Of a DNA stretch of 64,000 nt, positions 48,192 to 59,763 are shown piece after piece. This DNA is from Sphingomonas sp. LY54 (GTDB lineage Bacteria; Pseudomonadota; Alphaproteobacteria; Sphingomonadales; Sphingomonadaceae). The notes under the pieces were generated by a model. It made no database searches. It saw nothing but the letters and a program-made list of their open reading frames with translations, and had not been told where the DNA came from. The stretch spans positions 2,696,501 to 2,760,500 of the forward strand of contig NZ_CP141588.1 of assembly GCF_035594035.1 (NCBI RefSeq). The letters are read 5' to 3'. Within the stretch, counting starts at the first letter, position 1; each line of letters opens with the position of its first letter. The translations under genes and the position numbers were made by a program.

Positions 48192-49028
48192 ATGGCACTC
48201 AAATCCTATAATCCGACCACCTCGTCGCAGCGCGGCCTGATCCTGGTCGACAAGTCGGCGCTCTGGAAGGGCAAGCCGGTCAAGGCGCTTACCGAAGGCA
48301 AGCGCAAGACCGGCGGCCGCAACAACCAGGGCCATGTGACCTCGCGCGGCATCGCCGGCGGTCACAAGCAGCGTTACCGCTACATCGACTTCAAGCGTCG
48401 CAAGTGGGACATGGCGGCTACCGTCGAGCGGCTCGAATACGATCCCAACCGCACCGCGTTCATCGCGCTGGTGAAGTATGAGGACGGTGAGCTCGCCTAC
48501 ATCATCGCTCCGCAGCGCCTCGGCGTCGGCGACACCATCGTCGCCGGCAAGAAGACCGACGTGAAGCCGGGCAACGCCATGGAGCTGGGCCAGATGCCGG
48601 TCGGCACCATCGTCCACAACGTGGAGATGAAGCCGGGCAAGGGCGGTCAGATCGCCCGCTCCGCCGGCACCTATGTCCAGGTCGTCGGTCGCGATCGCGG
48701 CATGGTCATCGTCCGCCTGAACTCGGGCGAGCAGCGTTACCTGCGGTCGGATTGCATGGGCACGGTTGGCGCGGTCTCGAACCCCGACAACCAGAACCAG
48801 AATTTCGCCAAGGCCGGTCGTACCCGCTGGATGGGCCGTCGCCCGCTGACCCGCGGCGTCGCCAAGAACCCGGTCGATCACCCGCATGGCGGCGGTGAAG
48901 GCCGCACCTCGGGCGGCCGTCATCCGGTCACCCCGTGGGGCAAGCCGACCAAGGGTGCGCGCACCCGTTCGAACAAGGCGACGGACAAGATGATCATCCG
49001 TTCGCGTCACGCGAAGAAGAAGAGGTAA
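48192..49028 (+). CDS. rplB: 50S ribosomal protein L2
   Basis: The 278-residue protein has the conserved peptidyl-transferase-proximal [19 protein letters not shown] segment and a basic C-terminus ending HAKKKR. Needed for subunit association and peptidyl transfer. It follows rplW by 12 bases. Confidence 0.98.
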   Translation: MALKSYNPTTSSQRGLILVDKSALWKGKPVKALTEGKRKTGGRNNQGHVTSRGIAGGHKQRYRYIDFKRRKWDMAATVERLEYDPNRTAFIALVKYEDGELAYIIAPQRLGVGDTIVAGKKTDVKPGNAMELGQMPVGTIVHNVEMKPGKGGQIARSAGTYVQVVGRDRGMVIVRLNSGEQRYLRSDCMGTVGAVSNPDNQNQNFAKAGRTRWMGRRPLTRGVAKNPVDHPHGGGEGRTSGGRHPVTPWGKPTKGARTRSNKATDKMIIRSRHAKKKR

Positions 49029-49031
49029 GTA

Positions 49032-49307
49032 ATGGCCCGCTCCATCTGGAAAGGTCCGTTCGTCGAGCTGTCGCTGCTGAAGAAGGCAGAGACGGCGCAG
49101 GAGGCCGGTGGCCGCGCTCCGATCAAGACCTGGTCGCGCCGCTCCACCATTCTTCCGCAGTTCGTCGGGCTCACGTTCAACGTCTACAATGGCCGCAAGT
49201 TCGTTCCCGTTTCGGTGAGCGAAGAGATGGTCGGCATGAAGCTGGGCGAGTTCGCTCCCACCCGCTTCTTCCCGGGCCACGCTGCCGACAAGAAGGGCAA
49301 GAGGTAA
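49032..49307 (+). CDS. rpsS: 30S ribosomal protein S19
   Basis: The 91-residue protein begins [18 protein letters not shown] and contains [20 protein letters not shown] and HAADKKGKR. Part of the 30S head with S13. It lies 3 bases from genes on both sides. Confidence 0.98.
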   Translation: MARSIWKGPFVELSLLKKAETAQEAGGRAPIKTWSRRSTILPQFVGLTFNVYNGRKFVPVSVSEEMVGMKLGEFAPTRFFPGHAADKKGKR

Positions 49308-49310
49308 GCC

Positions 49311-49691
49311 ATGGGCAAGCAGAAGAGCCCCCGCAAGGTTGCGGACAACGAGGCGCTGTCGGTCGGCACGCAGATCCGCGGTTCGGCCCAGAAGCTGAAC
49401 CTGGTGGCGGCGCTGATCCGCGGCCGCAAGGCTGAGGACGCGCTCAACATCCTCCAGTTCTCGCCCAAGGCGATGGCCGTGGACGTGCGCAAGGTTCTGG
49501 CCTCGGCCATTGCCAATGCCGAGAACAATCACAATCTGGATGTCGACAGCCTCGTCGTCGCTGAGGCTTCGGTCGGCAAGAGCATCTCGATGAAGCGTTG
49601 GACGGCGCGTGCACGCGGCCGTTCGAGCCGGATCGTCAAGCCGTTCAGCCGCGTGCGCATCGTCGTCCGCGAGCAGCAGGAAGCAGAATAA
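49311..49691 (+). CDS. rplV: 50S ribosomal protein L22
   Basis: The 126-residue protein has the C-terminal beta-hairpin [19 protein letters not shown] that lines the exit tunnel. No macrolide-resistance deletion is evident in that hairpin. The stop overlaps the rpsC start as TAATG. Confidence 0.97.
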   Translation: MGKQKSPRKVADNEALSVGTQIRGSAQKLNLVAALIRGRKAEDALNILQFSPKAMAVDVRKVLASAIANAENNHNLDVDSLVVAEASVGKSISMKRWTARARGRSSRIVKPFSRVRIVVREQQEAE

Positions 49692-50386
49692 TGGGTCAGA
49701 AGAGCAATCCTATCGGTCTGCGCCTGCAGATCAACCGGACCTGGGACAGCCGTTGGTACGCCGAAGGCGCCGACTATAGCCGTCTCCTGGTCGAGGATCT
49801 GAAGATCCGCGAGTTCGTCATGAAGACGCTGCCGCAGGCGGCGATCTCCAAGGTCGTGATCGAGCGCCCTGCCAAGCTCTGCCGCGTCAGCATCTATGCC
49901 GCGCGTCCGGGCGTGATCATCGGCAAGAAGGGCGCCGACATCGAGAAGCTGCGTAAGCAACTCGGTGCGATGACCTCCAGCGACGTCTCGCTGAACATCG
50001 TCGAGATCCGCAAGCCCGAGATCGACGCCAAGCTCGTCGCTCAGGGCGTTGCCGACCAGCTCGAGCGTCGTATCGCTTTCCGTCGTGCCATGAAGCGCGC
50101 GGTGCAGTCTGCCCTGCGTCTCGGCGCAGAGGGCATCCGGATCACCTGCGGCGGCCGCCTCGGCGGCGCCGAGATCGCGCGTACCGAATGGTATCGCGAG
50201 GGCCGGGTTCCGCTGCACACCTTGCGCGGCAACGTCGATTATGCTGAGGCGCAGGCCCACACCGCTTATGGCGTGTGCGGCGTCAAAGTCTGGATCTTCA
50301 AGGGTGAGATCCTGGGCCACGATCCGATGGCTCAGGACCGGCTCATGATGGAAGCGCAAACCTCGGGGGTTCGGCCGGCGCGCTAA
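49691..50386 (+). CDS. rpsC: 30S ribosomal protein S3
   Basis: The 231-residue protein begins [20 protein letters not shown] and has a KH domain ([17 protein letters not shown]) and the mRNA-entry helicase region [21 protein letters not shown] in parts. The start shares its A with the rplV stop. A palindrome covers its stop codon (50383-50402). Confidence 0.97.
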   Translation: MGQKSNPIGLRLQINRTWDSRWYAEGADYSRLLVEDLKIREFVMKTLPQAAISKVVIERPAKLCRVSIYAARPGVIIGKKGADIEKLRKQLGAMTSSDVSLNIVEIRKPEIDAKLVAQGVADQLERRIAFRRAMKRAVQSALRLGAEGIRITCGGRLGGAEIARTEWYREGRVPLHTLRGNVDYAEAQAHTAYGVCGVKVWIFKGEILGHDPMAQDRLMMEAQTSGVRPAR

Positions 50387-50402
50387 GGGAGTTCTCCCTT
50401 AG
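50383..50402 (+). other. Perfect hairpin over the rpsC stop codon
   Basis: CTAAGGGAG (50383-50391) and CTCCCTTAG (50394-50402) are exact complements two bases apart. The TAA of rpsC lies inside the left arm. There is no T run, so it is not a classic terminator; it may be an RNA-processing or stability element before the 64-base gap to rplP. Confidence 0.55.
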
Positions 50403-50450
50403 CAGCGTCGCTTGATCGACCGACAATCGGTGTCAGAAAGCGAATAGAAG

Positions 50451-50882
50451 ATGCTGCAACCCAAACGGACTAAGTTCCGCAAGGCCTTCAAGGGCCGCAT
50501 TCACGGCAATGCCAAGGGCGGCACCGAGCTCAATTTCGGTGCGTTCGGCCTGAAGGCAATGGAGCCGGAGCGTATCACGGCTCGCCAGATCGAGGCGGCC
50601 CGCCGCGCGATCACCCGCCACATCCGCCGTCAGGGCCGTCTCTGGATCCGCGTGTTCCCGGACGTGCCGGTCTCGAAGAAGCCGGCCGAAGTCCGCCAGG
50701 GCAAGGGCAAGGGCTCGAACGAATATTGGGCGGCGCGCGTGAAGCCCGGCCGTATCCTGTTCGAGCTGGACGGCGTTCCCGGTCCGCTCGCCCGCGTGGC
50801 TTTCGAGCGCGCCATGGAAAAACTGCCGATCAAGACGAAGGTGGTCGCCCGCCTCGGTGAATCGGTGATCGAGGAAGCTTAA
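50451..50882 (+). CDS. rplP: 50S ribosomal protein L16
   Basis: The 143-residue protein begins [19 protein letters not shown] and has the RIWIRVFPD-type strand and [14 protein letters not shown] loop ([17 protein letters not shown]). It organises the A site of the large subunit. The 64-base gap upstream is among the longest in this operon. Confidence 0.97.
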   Translation: MLQPKRTKFRKAFKGRIHGNAKGGTELNFGAFGLKAMEPERITARQIEAARRAITRHIRRQGRLWIRVFPDVPVSKKPAEVRQGKGKGSNEYWAARVKPGRILFELDGVPGPLARVAFERAMEKLPIKTKVVARLGESVIEEA

Positions 50883-50885
50883 GAG

Positions 50886-51095
50886 ATGGCCAAGATCGAC
50901 GATCTCAAGACCAGGACAGACGACCAGCTTCAGGAGCAGCTGGGCGAACTGAAGCGCGAGGCCTTCAACCTCCGCTTCCAGGCCGCCACCAACCAGCTCG
51001 AGAAGCCGTCGCGCGTCCGCGAGGTTCGCCGCGATATCGCGCGGATCAAGACGCTGCAGAGCGAGCGCGTGCGTGCCGCTCAGGCCAAGGCCTAA
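50886..51095 (+). CDS. rpmC: 50S ribosomal protein L29
   Basis: The 69-residue all-helical protein has [26 protein letters not shown] first helix and [13 protein letters not shown] in the second. It sits near the tunnel exit beside L23. 3 bases after rplP. Confidence 0.96.
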   Translation: MAKIDDLKTRTDDQLQEQLGELKREAFNLRFQAATNQLEKPSRVREVRRDIARIKTLQSERVRAAQAKA

Positions 51096-51104
51096 GGAGT
51101 TACC

Positions 51105-51374
51105 ATGCCGAAGCGCATTCTGACCGGGACGATCGTTTCCGATAAGACCGACAAGACTGTCGTGGTGAAGGTCGAACGGCGGGTGAAGCACCCGCTCTAC
51201 GGCAAGATCATCAAGCGGTCTAAGAAGTATCATGCCCATGACGAGGGCAATGAGTATCACGAGGGCGAGACCGTCCGCATCGAAGAGACGCGGCCGATCT
51301 CCAAGCTGAAGACCTGGAAGGTGATCGAGCGTGTCGACACGCACGCCACCCCGGCCAAGGCTGACGTCGCCTAA
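51105..51374 (+). CDS. rpsQ: 30S ribosomal protein S17
   Basis: The 89-residue OB-fold protein has [19 protein letters not shown] and [16 protein letters not shown]; an S17 C-terminal tail extends a few residues ([11 protein letters not shown]). Binds 16S helix 11. Confidence 0.97.
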   Translation: MPKRILTGTIVSDKTDKTVVVKVERRVKHPLYGKIIKRSKKYHAHDEGNEYHEGETVRIEETRPISKLKTWKVIERVDTHATPAKADVA

Positions 51375-51430
51375 CATTTGAAGCTGATCGCCGGGCTGGT
51401 CCCGGTTGAAGTGAGAGAAGGAATGGATCG

Positions 51431-51799
51431 ATGATCCAGATGCAGTCAAACCTTGATGTCGCTGACAATTCCGGCGCCAAGCGCGTCCAGTGCATCAAGG
51501 TGCTTGGCGGTTCTAAGCGCCGCTTTGCCGGCGTGGGCGACATCATCGTCGTCTCCGTCAAGGAAGCGGCCCCGCGCGGCCGCGTGAAGAAGGGTGACGT
51601 TCACAAGGCCGTCATCGTGCGTACGGCAAAGGACATTCACCGCGCCGACGGGTCGACCATCCGGTTCGATTCCAACGCGGCGGTGCTCGTCAACAACAAC
51701 CAGGAGCCGATCGGTACCCGTATCTTCGGCCCGGTCGTCCGCGAATTGCGCGCGAAGAAGCACATGAAGATCATCTCGCTCGCGCCGGAGGTTTTGTAA
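51431..51799 (+). CDS. rplN: 50S ribosomal protein L14
   Basis: The 122-residue protein begins [20 protein letters not shown] and ends SLAPEVL, the universal L14 form at the subunit interface. GAAGGA lies before the ATG. The 56-base gap after rpsQ marks the S10/spc boundary. Confidence 0.98.
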   Translation: MIQMQSNLDVADNSGAKRVQCIKVLGGSKRRFAGVGDIIVVSVKEAAPRGRVKKGDVHKAVIVRTAKDIHRADGSTIRFDSNAAVLVNNNQEPIGTRIFGPVVRELRAKKHMKIISLAPEVL

Positions 51800-51803
51800 G
51801 ATC

Positions 51804-52124
51804 ATGGCTGCTGCGAAGATCAAGAAGGGCGACAAGGTCGTCATCCTGTCCGGCAAGGACAAGGGCAAGCACGGCGAAGTCACCAAGTCGCTCCCCAAGG
51901 ACGGCAAGGTGATCGTGGCGGGCGTGAACATCATCACGCGCCACAAGAAGCCGACGCAGGCGAACCCGCAGGGCGGGCTCGAGCGCGCCGAGGCTCCGCT
52001 GCACGTATCCAAGGTTGCGCTCGAAGACCCGAAGACCGGCAAGCCGACGCGGGTCCGCTTCGAAGTGCGCGACGGCAACAAGGTCCGCGTCGCTGCGCGG
52101 TCCGGGGAGACGATCAATGGCTGA
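51804..52124 (+). CDS. rplX: 50S ribosomal protein L24
   Basis: The 106-residue KOW-domain protein ([20 protein letters not shown]) has a C-terminal [17 protein letters not shown]. An early assembly initiator of the large subunit. It overlaps rplE by 8 bases. Confidence 0.97.
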   Translation: MAAAKIKKGDKVVILSGKDKGKHGEVTKSLPKDGKVIVAGVNIITRHKKPTQANPQGGLERAEAPLHVSKVALEDPKTGKPTRVRFEVRDGNKVRVAARSGETING

Positions 52125-52710
52125 AGCCAAGAAGGACGGCTACACGCCGCGCCTCAAGAAGGATTATGACGACCGCATCGTCAAGGCGATGACGGAGAAG
52201 TTCGGCTACAAGAACCGCCTCGAGGTTCCGCGGGTCGAAAAGATCGTCATCAACATGGGCGTTGGCGAAGCCACCCAGGACAAGAAGAAGGTCGACGTCG
52301 CAGCTGCCGAAATGGAGCTGATCGCCGGCCAGAAGCCTGTCATCACCAAGGCGAAGAAGTCGATCGCGCAGTTCAAGCTGCGTGAAGGCATGCCGATCGG
52401 TGTCAAGGTGACGCTGCGCCGCGAGCGTATGTACGAGTTCCTGGACCGGCTGATCACGATCGCGCTTCCGCGCGTTCGCGACTTCCGCGGCCTCAACCCG
52501 AAGTCGTTCGACGGCCGTGGCAACTATGCCATGGGTCTCAAGGAACAGATCATTTTCCCTGAGATCAGCTATGACCGCATCGACAAGGTGCGCGGCATGG
52601 ATGTCATCGTCACCACCACCGCGAAGACGGACGAGGAAGCGCGCGAGCTGCTGCGCCTCTTCAATTTCCCGTTCCCGCGCACCGAAGAAGATCAGAAGCA
52701 GGCCGCGTAA
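52117..52710 (+). CDS. rplE: 50S ribosomal protein L5
   Basis: The 197-residue protein begins [19 protein letters not shown] and has [15 protein letters not shown] and [16 protein letters not shown]. Binds 5S rRNA. The start ATG lies within the end of rplX; a longer frame upstream is rejected. Confidence 0.97.
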   Translation: MAEAKKDGYTPRLKKDYDDRIVKAMTEKFGYKNRLEVPRVEKIVINMGVGEATQDKKKVDVAAAEMELIAGQKPVITKAKKSIAQFKLREGMPIGVKVTLRRERMYEFLDRLITIALPRVRDFRGLNPKSFDGRGNYAMGLKEQIIFPEISYDRIDKVRGMDVIVTTTAKTDEEARELLRLFNFPFPRTEEDQKQAA

Positions 52711-52749
52711 GCGCCCGCTTCGGACTAGAGAAGGAAGAGAACTTAAGTC

Positions 52750-53055
52750 ATGGCGAAACTGAGTTCGATCAACAAGAATGAGCGTCGCAAGAAGCTGGTG
52801 AAGAAATATGCCGGCCAGTATGCGAAGCTGAGGGCGATTGCGGACGACGAGTCCAAGGACGAGACCGAGCGCCTGATCGCGCGTCTCAAGATGGCCGAGA
52901 TCCCGCGCAACGCGAACCCCACCCGGGTCCGCAACCGTTGCCAGATCACGGGCCGTCCGCGCGCCAACTATCGCAAATTCGGGCTTTCGCGAATCATGCT
53001 GCGGGAACTGGGCAACAAGGGCCTGATCCCCGGTCTGACGAAGTCCAGCTGGTAA
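52750..53055 (+). CDS. rpsN: 30S ribosomal protein S14 (zinc-independent)
   Basis: The 101-residue long form lacks the CxxC pairs of zinc-binding S14, retaining only one Cys ([21 protein letters not shown] in parts). Late assembly protein of the 30S head. It begins [16 protein letters not shown]. Confidence 0.97.
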   Translation: MAKLSSINKNERRKKLVKKYAGQYAKLRAIADDESKDETERLIARLKMAEIPRNANPTRVRNRCQITGRPRANYRKFGLSRIMLRELGNKGLIPGLTKSSW

Positions 53056-53065
53056 GGTATATAAG

Positions 53066-53461
53066 ATGCCATTGACCGATCCTCTGGGTGATATGCTCAC
53101 CCGCATCCGTAACGGCCAGCAGGCGCGCAAGGACAGCGTGGTTTCCCCCGCGTCCAAGCTCCGCGTGCGCGTTCTCGAAGTGCTCCAGCGCGAAGGCTAC
53201 ATTCGTGGCTACAGCGAAGAAGCGCTGGGCGCCCACAAGGGCCTCCGCATCGAGCTGAAATATTTCGAAGGCCAGCCCGCGATCCAGCATGTGTCGCGCA
53301 TTTCGAAGCCCGGCCGCCGCGTCTACTCGGGAAGCCAGGAGCTGCCCCGGGTCCGCAACGGCCTCGGCATCACCATCGTCTCGACGCCGAAGGGTGTTCT
53401 GTCCGACGCGGAAGCGCGCGACCAGAATGTCGGCGGCGAAGTGCTGGCGGAGGTGTTCTGA
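53066..53461 (+). CDS. rpsH: 30S ribosomal protein S8
   Basis: The 131-residue protein begins [18 protein letters not shown] and has YIRGYSEE and a [20 protein letters not shown]-terminal domain. In E. coli, S8 represses the spc operon. The stop overlaps the rplF start (TGATG). Confidence 0.98.
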   Translation: MPLTDPLGDMLTRIRNGQQARKDSVVSPASKLRVRVLEVLQREGYIRGYSEEALGAHKGLRIELKYFEGQPAIQHVSRISKPGRRVYSGSQELPRVRNGLGITIVSTPKGVLSDAEARDQNVGGEVLAEVF

Positions 53462-53994
53462 TGAGCCGCATTGGTAAAGTTCCCGTCACGCTGCCCGGCA
53501 ACGTCACGGCCACGATCGAAGGCTCGATCCTGTCGGTGAAGGGACCCAAGGGCACCCTCACGATGCCGATGCTCGACGACATCAGCTACGGCATCGAAGA
53601 AGGCCGTATCGTGGTGAAGCCGGCCAACGAGACCAAGCGCGCACGCTCCTTCTGGGGCATGCACCGCACGCTGGTTCAGAACCTGGTCACCGGTGTGACC
53701 GACGGTTTCAGCAAGGTCCTCGAGATCACCGGCGTCGGCTACCGCGCCGCGGCCCAGGGCAAGAACCTGCGCCTGCAGCTCGGCTACAGCCACGACGTCA
53801 ACATCGCGGTGCCGGAAGGCCTCGAGGTGAAGACCCCGGATCAGACCACGGTCGAGATCAGCGGCATCGATCGGCAGAAGGTCGGCCAGCTGGCCGCCGA
53901 GATCCGCCGTTGGCGCAAGCCGGAGCCCTATAAGGGCAAGGGCATCAAGTATCGCGGCGAGTTCATCTTCCGCAAAGAAGGCAAGAAGAAGTAA
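53461..53994 (+). CDS. rplF: 50S ribosomal protein L6
   Basis: The 177-residue protein begins [19 protein letters not shown] and ends with [16 protein letters not shown] and a basic tail. It has two tandem RRM-like folds. Sits near the sarcin-ricin loop. Confidence 0.98.
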   Translation: MSRIGKVPVTLPGNVTATIEGSILSVKGPKGTLTMPMLDDISYGIEEGRIVVKPANETKRARSFWGMHRTLVQNLVTGVTDGFSKVLEITGVGYRAAAQGKNLRLQLGYSHDVNIAVPEGLEVKTPDQTTVEISGIDRQKVGQLAAEIRRWRKPEPYKGKGIKYRGEFIFRKEGKKK

Positions 53995-53997
53995 GCC

Positions 53998-54351
53998 ATG
54001 GCCAAAATGTCTCTCTTCGATCGGCGCCGTCAACGCGTCCGCACCGCGCTTCGCAAGCGCGCTGGTGATCGCCTGCGCCTGTCGATCCATCGCTCGGGCA
54101 AGCACATCTACGCCCAGGTCATCGACGATGCCGCCGGCCGCACGGTCGCTTCGGCTTCGACGATCGACAAGGACGTCAAGGGCAAGGGCGGTGCGACCAC
54201 CAGCTCTGCCCAGGATGTCGGGCGTCGTGTCGCCGAGCGCGCCAAGGCTGCGGGCGTGACCCGTGTTATCTTTGATCGTGGCGGTTTTCTGTTCCACGGC
54301 CGCGTGAAGGCTCTCGCCGATGCCGCGCGCGAAGGCGGATTGGAGTTCTAA
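53998..54351 (+). CDS. rplR: 50S ribosomal protein L18
   Basis: The 117-residue protein has [18 protein letters not shown] and [28 protein letters not shown] in parts. Binds 5S rRNA with L5. 3 bases between both neighbours. Confidence 0.97.
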   Translation: MAKMSLFDRRRQRVRTALRKRAGDRLRLSIHRSGKHIYAQVIDDAAGRTVASASTIDKDVKGKGGATTSSAQDVGRRVAERAKAAGVTRVIFDRGGFLFHGRVKALADAAREGGLEF

Positions 54352-54354
54352 TCG

Positions 54355-55083
54355 ATGGCTGACGAAAACAATCAGGCCCCTGAGGGCCAGGCTCCGGAGG
54401 CAGTTGCCGCCGAGGGTCAGCCGACCGAGGCCCGCCGCGAACGCGGCGCCCGCGGTGGCCGTGGTCGCGACGGCGGCCGTGACAATCGCGGTGGCGGCCG
54501 TGGCCGTCGCGACGATCGTCGCGGTGGCAATCGCGAGGATGAGGGCGAGGAGCTCGTCGAGAAGCTCGTCCACATCAACCGCGTCTCGAAGACGGTGAAG
54601 GGCGGTAAGCGCTTCGGTTTCGCCGCGCTCGTCGTCGTTGGCGACGGCAAGGGCCGGGCCGGCTTCGGCCATGGCAAGGCGCGCGAAGTGCCGGAAGCCA
54701 TCTCCAAGGCGACTGCCGCCGCGAAGAAGGCGATGGTCCGCGTTCCGCTGCGCGAAGGCCGCACGCTGCACCATGATGGCAAGGGCCATTTCGGTGCGGG
54801 TCGCGTCTACGTCCGCTCGGCGCCGCAGGGCACCGGCATCATCGCCGGCGGTCCGATGCGCGCGGTGTTCGAGAGTCTCGGCGTTGCCGACGTGGTGACC
54901 AAGTCGGTCGGCACCTCGAACCCCTACAACATGATCCGGGCGACTTTCGAGGCGCTCAAGGATCAGAGCAGCCCCAAGGCGGTGGCGCAGCGTCGCGGCA
55001 AGAAGATTGCCGATCTGATGGCGCGTCGTGCCGGCCTGTCGGGCGCGGAAGCTTCGGCGGAAGCCGAAGCCGTGACGGAGTAA
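54355..55083 (+). CDS. rpsE: 30S ribosomal protein S5 with long RGG-like N-terminal extension
   Basis: The 242-residue protein carries the normal S5 core from about residue 66 ([19 protein letters not shown]) with the decoding-fidelity loop VKGGKRFGF. The core is preceded by about 65 extra residues: an acidic Ala/Gln/Glu stretch, then Arg/Gly/Asp-rich [20 protein letters not shown] sequence. The in-frame ATG at 54355 lies 3 bases after rplR and has no later Met before the core, so the extension appears real. Confidence 0.96.
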   Translation: MADENNQAPEGQAPEAVAAEGQPTEARRERGARGGRGRDGGRDNRGGGRGRRDDRRGGNREDEGEELVEKLVHINRVSKTVKGGKRFGFAALVVVGDGKGRAGFGHGKAREVPEAISKATAAAKKAMVRVPLREGRTLHHDGKGHFGAGRVYVRSAPQGTGIIAGGPMRAVFESLGVADVVTKSVGTSNPYNMIRATFEALKDQSSPKAVAQRRGKKIADLMARRAGLSGAEASAEAEAVTE

Positions 55084-55090
55084 GCGTCTC

Positions 55091-55267
55091 ATGGCGACGA
55101 TCAAGATCACCCAGACCGGTTCGCCGATCCGGCGCACCCCCGATCAGCGCAAGACGCTGATCGGCCTGGGCCTCAACAAGATGCATCGCACGGTCGAGCT
55201 CGGCGACACCCCCGAGGTGCGCGGCATGATCAAGAAGGTGCAGCACATGGTGAAGGTCGAAGGCTGA
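55091..55267 (+). CDS. rpmD: 50S ribosomal protein L30
   Basis: The 58-residue protein starts at ATG 55091, 7 bases after rpsE. It begins [19 protein letters not shown], followed by [16 protein letters not shown] and a C-terminal [11 protein letters not shown], the standard L30 pattern. Confidence 0.95.
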   Translation: MATIKITQTGSPIRRTPDQRKTLIGLGLNKMHRTVELGDTPEVRGMIKKVQHMVKVEG

Positions 55268-55389
55268 AGCCTTCGACCGGGCGGCTTGCCAAAACGAGCC
55301 GCCTCACTATGAGAACGGAGCCCCGGCCCTCGTGCCGGGGTAACGTGTTTCAAATTCCAGCGCGAACATAGCGAAAGCGAGTGCAAATC
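55268..55389 (+). other. rpmD-rplO gap with two hairpins
   Basis: GGCGGCT (55280-55286) pairs with AGCCGCC (55297-55303), and CCCCGGC (55321-55327) with GCCGGGG (55334-55340). No T runs follow. The 122-base gap contains no credible ORF. Confidence 0.5.
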
Positions 55390-55929
55390 ATGAATCTCAA
55401 CGATCTCCGCGACAACAAAGGTGCCCGTAAGTCCCGCGTCCGCGTCGGCCGCGGCATCGGTTCGGGCGTCGGCAAGACCGGCGGTCGCGGCCAGAAGGGC
55501 CAGAAGAGCCGCTCGGGCGTCTCGATCTGGGGCTTCGAGGGCGGTCAGATGCCGCTCCACATGCGGATCCCGAAGCGCGGCTTCAACAATCCGTTCGGCA
55601 AGGACTATGCCGAGGTGAACCTGGGCCAGATCCAGAAGCTGGTCGAAGCCGGCAAGCTGGACGCCAAGGGCACGATCGATCACGCCGCGCTCAAGGCCGC
55701 TGGCGTTGCTCGTGGCGGCAAGGACGGCGTCCGCATCCTCGCCAAGGGCACTTTCAGCACCAAGCTCGCCTTCCGCGTCGCCGGCCTCTCGGCCAGCGCC
55801 CGCCAGGCGATCGAAGCTGCCGGTGGTTCGGTCGATGTGATCGAGGTCATTCCGGCCGCCGAGAAGGCCGCGGCGAAGAAGGGCACGACCCGCGCCGCCG
55901 CCAAGAAGGCTGCCAAGGCGAAGGCCTGA
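55390..55929 (+). CDS. rplO: 50S ribosomal protein L15
   Basis: The 179-residue protein begins [20 protein letters not shown], has GQKSRSGV and [16 protein letters not shown], and ends in an Ala/Lys-rich tail longer than in E. coli. ATG 55390 was chosen over the upstream GTG. Confidence 0.97.
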   Translation: MNLNDLRDNKGARKSRVRVGRGIGSGVGKTGGRGQKGQKSRSGVSIWGFEGGQMPLHMRIPKRGFNNPFGKDYAEVNLGQIQKLVEAGKLDAKGTIDHAALKAAGVARGGKDGVRILAKGTFSTKLAFRVAGLSASARQAIEAAGGSVDVIEVIPAAEKAAAKKGTTRAAAKKAAKAKA

Positions 55930-56027
55930 ACGGTTAGCGGCTGACAAGCCGGAACCGATCACTATATGAGGCGGCGGGGGGCGAACATTCTCCCGCCGCC
56001 GCATCTTTTTCCGGGGTCGAATACATT

Positions 56028-57398
<1,371 letters not shown>

Positions 57399-57420
57399 GT
57401 TCCAGGGGGAGTAGGTTTCG

Positions 57421-58071
57421 ATGAACATCATCCTTCTGGGCCCTCCGGGCGCGGGCAAGGGCACGCAGGCCAGTCGGCTCGAGGCTGACCGGGGCATGAT
57501 CCAGCTTTCAACCGGCGACATGCTGCGCGCGGCGGTCGCCGCCAAGACGCCCGTCGGGCTGCAGGCCAAGGCGGTGATGGATGCCGGCGGACTTGTCTCC
57601 GACACGATCGTCACGGGCATCCTGTCCGAACGGCTCGATCAGGAGGATGTCCGCAAGGGGTTCATTCTCGACGGCTATCCGCGCACCGAGGCGCAGGCCG
57701 GGTCGCTCGAGACGCTTCTTGCCGAGAAGGGCATGCAACTCGACCAGGTGATCGAGCTTGTCGTCGACGAGGATGCCCTCGTCGACCGCATCACCGGCCG
57801 CTTCACCTGCGCAAGCTGCGGCGAGGGCTATCACGATCGCTACAAGGCGCCGAAGGTGCCCGAGACCTGCGACGTCTGCGGCAGCCATCAGTTCAAGCGC
57901 CGTCCGGACGACAATGAGGAGACGGTGCGCAACCGCCTCGTCGAATATCGGGCGAAGACGGCGCCGATCCTGCCTTTCTACGAGGCCAAGGGGCTGGTGC
58001 GTCGCGTCGACGGCATGGCGCCGATCACCGAAGTGGAAAGCGCGATCGAGGCTATTCTCGACGACCGCTGA
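57421..58071 (+). CDS. adk: Adenylate kinase (zinc-LID form)
   Basis: The 216-residue protein has the P-loop GPPGAGKGTQ (7-16), DGYPRT (84-89) and a LID with four Cys (130, 133, 150, 153) positioned to bind zinc. It interconverts AMP, ADP and ATP. The pairing with secY is conserved. Confidence 0.97.
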   Translation: MNIILLGPPGAGKGTQASRLEADRGMIQLSTGDMLRAAVAAKTPVGLQAKAVMDAGGLVSDTIVTGILSERLDQEDVRKGFILDGYPRTEAQAGSLETLLAEKGMQLDQVIELVVDEDALVDRITGRFTCASCGEGYHDRYKAPKVPETCDVCGSHQFKRRPDDNEETVRNRLVEYRAKTAPILPFYEAKGLVRRVDGMAPITEVESAIEAILDDR

Positions 58072-58111
58072 TCGCGTTACTCTGGCCGCTCACGCAGTGG
58101 GGAGCGCGCGC

Positions 58112-58630
58112 ATGAAGAAGCTGGTCCTGTTCGCTGGCGCGCTGGTCGCCTCGCCGGCAGCGGCGGAGGTGAAATCCGCGACGCCCGCCGGCTTCGAGGT
58201 GGAAAGCCGGGCGACCGTCCCGGTGCCGCCTGCCGAGGCCTATGCCGCGCTCGGGCGCATCGGCGAATGGTGGAATCCGGCGCACACTTATTCGGGCAAG
58301 GCGGCCAATCTCCGTCTCGATCTCAAGGTTGGCGGCTGCTTCTGCGAGACGACCGACGGCGGCGGCGCCATCGAGCATCTGCGCGTGATCTATGCCCAGC
58401 CCGGCGCCGTGCTGCGCCTCCAGGGCGGTCTCGGGCCGCTCCAGGCCGAAGGGGTGGCCGGCGCCCTGACCTTGGCCCTGAAGCCCGTCGCGGGCGGCAC
58501 CGAGATCGTCCAGTCTTATGTCGTGGGCGGCTATGTGAGGGGCGGGGCGGAAGCGCTGGCGCCGCTCGTCGACAAGGTGATGGCCGAGCAGCTGGAGCGG
58601 TACCGCAGCCGCCTTGCTGGGGCGCGCTAG
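58112..58630 (+). CDS. Secreted SRPBCC-family protein
   Basis: The 172-residue protein has a signal peptide ([19 protein letters not shown]) and then a START/SRPBCC fold: [31 protein letters not shown] N-terminus with GEWW, a middle strand [12 protein letters not shown], and a C-terminal helix [23 protein letters not shown] proteins bind hydrophobic ligands. Export of such a domain is less common. It lies between adk and rpsM, interrupting the usual ribosomal order. Ligand unknown. Confidence 0.85.
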   Translation: MKKLVLFAGALVASPAAAEVKSATPAGFEVESRATVPVPPAEAYAALGRIGEWWNPAHTYSGKAANLRLDLKVGGCFCETTDGGGAIEHLRVIYAQPGAVLRLQGGLGPLQAEGVAGALTLALKPVAGGTEIVQSYVVGGYVRGGAEALAPLVDKVMAEQLERYRSRLAGAR

Positions 58631-58692
58631 CACGGATGGCCGGAACGCACGGAACCGCGTCGTTTTTGGTACGCAGGGGTGCGGTGTCGCGG

Positions 58693-58721
58693 TTGACATC
58701 GACCGGGCGTCCCCCTATCTG
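58693..58721 (+). promoter_or_regulatory. Sigma-70 promoter of the alpha operon
   Basis: TTGACA (58693-58698), 17 bases, then TATCTG (58716-58721). It is the best -35 in the window and lies about 130 bases before rpsM. Confidence 0.8.
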
Positions 58722-58853
58722 CGCTCCATCCCGATCGACCGGCGGCCCGGCGGCGCATCCCGTGCGCGCGTCGGCTTTGGCCGTTTGGCGGGTGTCAAAG
58801 CGCTGAGATGGGACGGCCTTGCCCGCCGTCCTGTGGAGCAGGAGAAAGTAAAT

Positions 58854-59222
58854 ATGGCACGTATTGCGGGTGTGAATATCCCGACCAACAAGCGCGTGGA
58901 GATCGCGCTCACCTACATCCACGGCATTGGTAACACCAAGGCCAAGCAGATCACCGCCAAGCTCGGCATCACGCCCGAGCGTCGCGTTCAGGACCTCACC
59001 GATCAGGAAGTGCTCCAGATCCGCGAGGCGATCGACGCCGGTCACACCGTCGAGGGCGACCTTCGCCGCCAGGTGGCGATGAACATCAAGCGCCTGATGG
59101 ACCTCGCTTGCTACCGCGGCCTGCGTCATCGCAAGGGCCTCCCGGTTCGCGGCCAGCGCACGCACACCAATGCGCGCACCCGCAAGGGCAAGGCCAAGCC
59201 GATCGCCGGCAAGAAGAAGTAA
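58854..59222 (+). CDS. rpsM: 30S ribosomal protein S13
   Basis: The 122-residue protein begins [19 protein letters not shown] with the helix-two-turn-helix and ends in a basic [17 protein letters not shown] tail. It contacts the P-site tRNA and the B1 bridge. AGGAG precedes ATG 58854; the longer upstream frame crosses the promoter and is rejected. Confidence 0.98.
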   Translation: MARIAGVNIPTNKRVEIALTYIHGIGNTKAKQITAKLGITPERRVQDLTDQEVLQIREAIDAGHTVEGDLRRQVAMNIKRLMDLACYRGLRHRKGLPVRGQRTHTNARTRKGKAKPIAGKKK

Positions 59223-59264
59223 GCCTCGCGGCTTCGTGATCTCCTAAGGTAGGATAGAAAAGAT

Positions 59265-59654
59265 ATGGCACGCGAACCTCAGCGCCTTCGTCGGCGCGAG
59301 CGCAAGAACATCACCGCCGGCGTCGCACACGTGAACGCCAGCTTCAACAACACGATGATCACCATCACCGACGCCCAGGGCAATGCCATCGCATGGTCCT
59401 CGGCCGGCATGATGGGCTTCAAGGGCAGCCGCAAGTCGACCCCGTACGCCGCTCAGGTGGCCGCGGAAGACGCCGGCAAGAAGGCCGCCGAACATGGCGT
59501 CCGCACCCTCGAAGTCGAGGTCAAGGGCCCCGGTTCGGGCCGCGAATCGGCGCTTCGCGCGCTGCAGGCGGTCGGCTTCCAGATCACCTCGATCCGCGAC
59601 GTGACGCCGATCCCGCACAACGGCGTCCGCCCGTCGAAGCGTCGCCGCGTCTGA
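59265..59654 (+). CDS. rpsK: 30S ribosomal protein S11
   Basis: The 129-residue protein has [20 protein letters not shown] and the C-terminal [18 protein letters not shown]. Platform protein near the E site. Second gene of the alpha operon. Confidence 0.98.
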   Translation: MAREPQRLRRRERKNITAGVAHVNASFNNTMITITDAQGNAIAWSSAGMMGFKGSRKSTPYAAQVAAEDAGKKAAEHGVRTLEVEVKGPGSGRESALRALQAVGFQITSIRDVTPIPHNGVRPSKRRRV

Positions 59655-59661
59655 TCTCGTC

Positions 59662-59694
59662 GTACCGCCCGTCCGCACCTGCGGCGGGCGGTAC
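59662..59694 (+). other. 10-bp hairpin between rpsK and rpoA
   Basis: GTACCGCCCG (59662-59671) and CGGGCGGTAC (59685-59694) are exact complements with a 13-base loop and no T run. It may modulate rpoA expression by processing or pausing. Confidence 0.5.
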
Positions 59695-59763
59695 GCCGGT
59701 TCGAGTTTCTACATAATCCGGAAGGGCGACCCCCCGTTCTTCCGAAGGATCCAAGGGAAGATC

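Noticed and set aside
53323..55137. 604-codon minus-strand frame over rpsH-rpsE
   Set aside because: It covers six certain ribosomal protein genes on the other strand and is a composition artefact.
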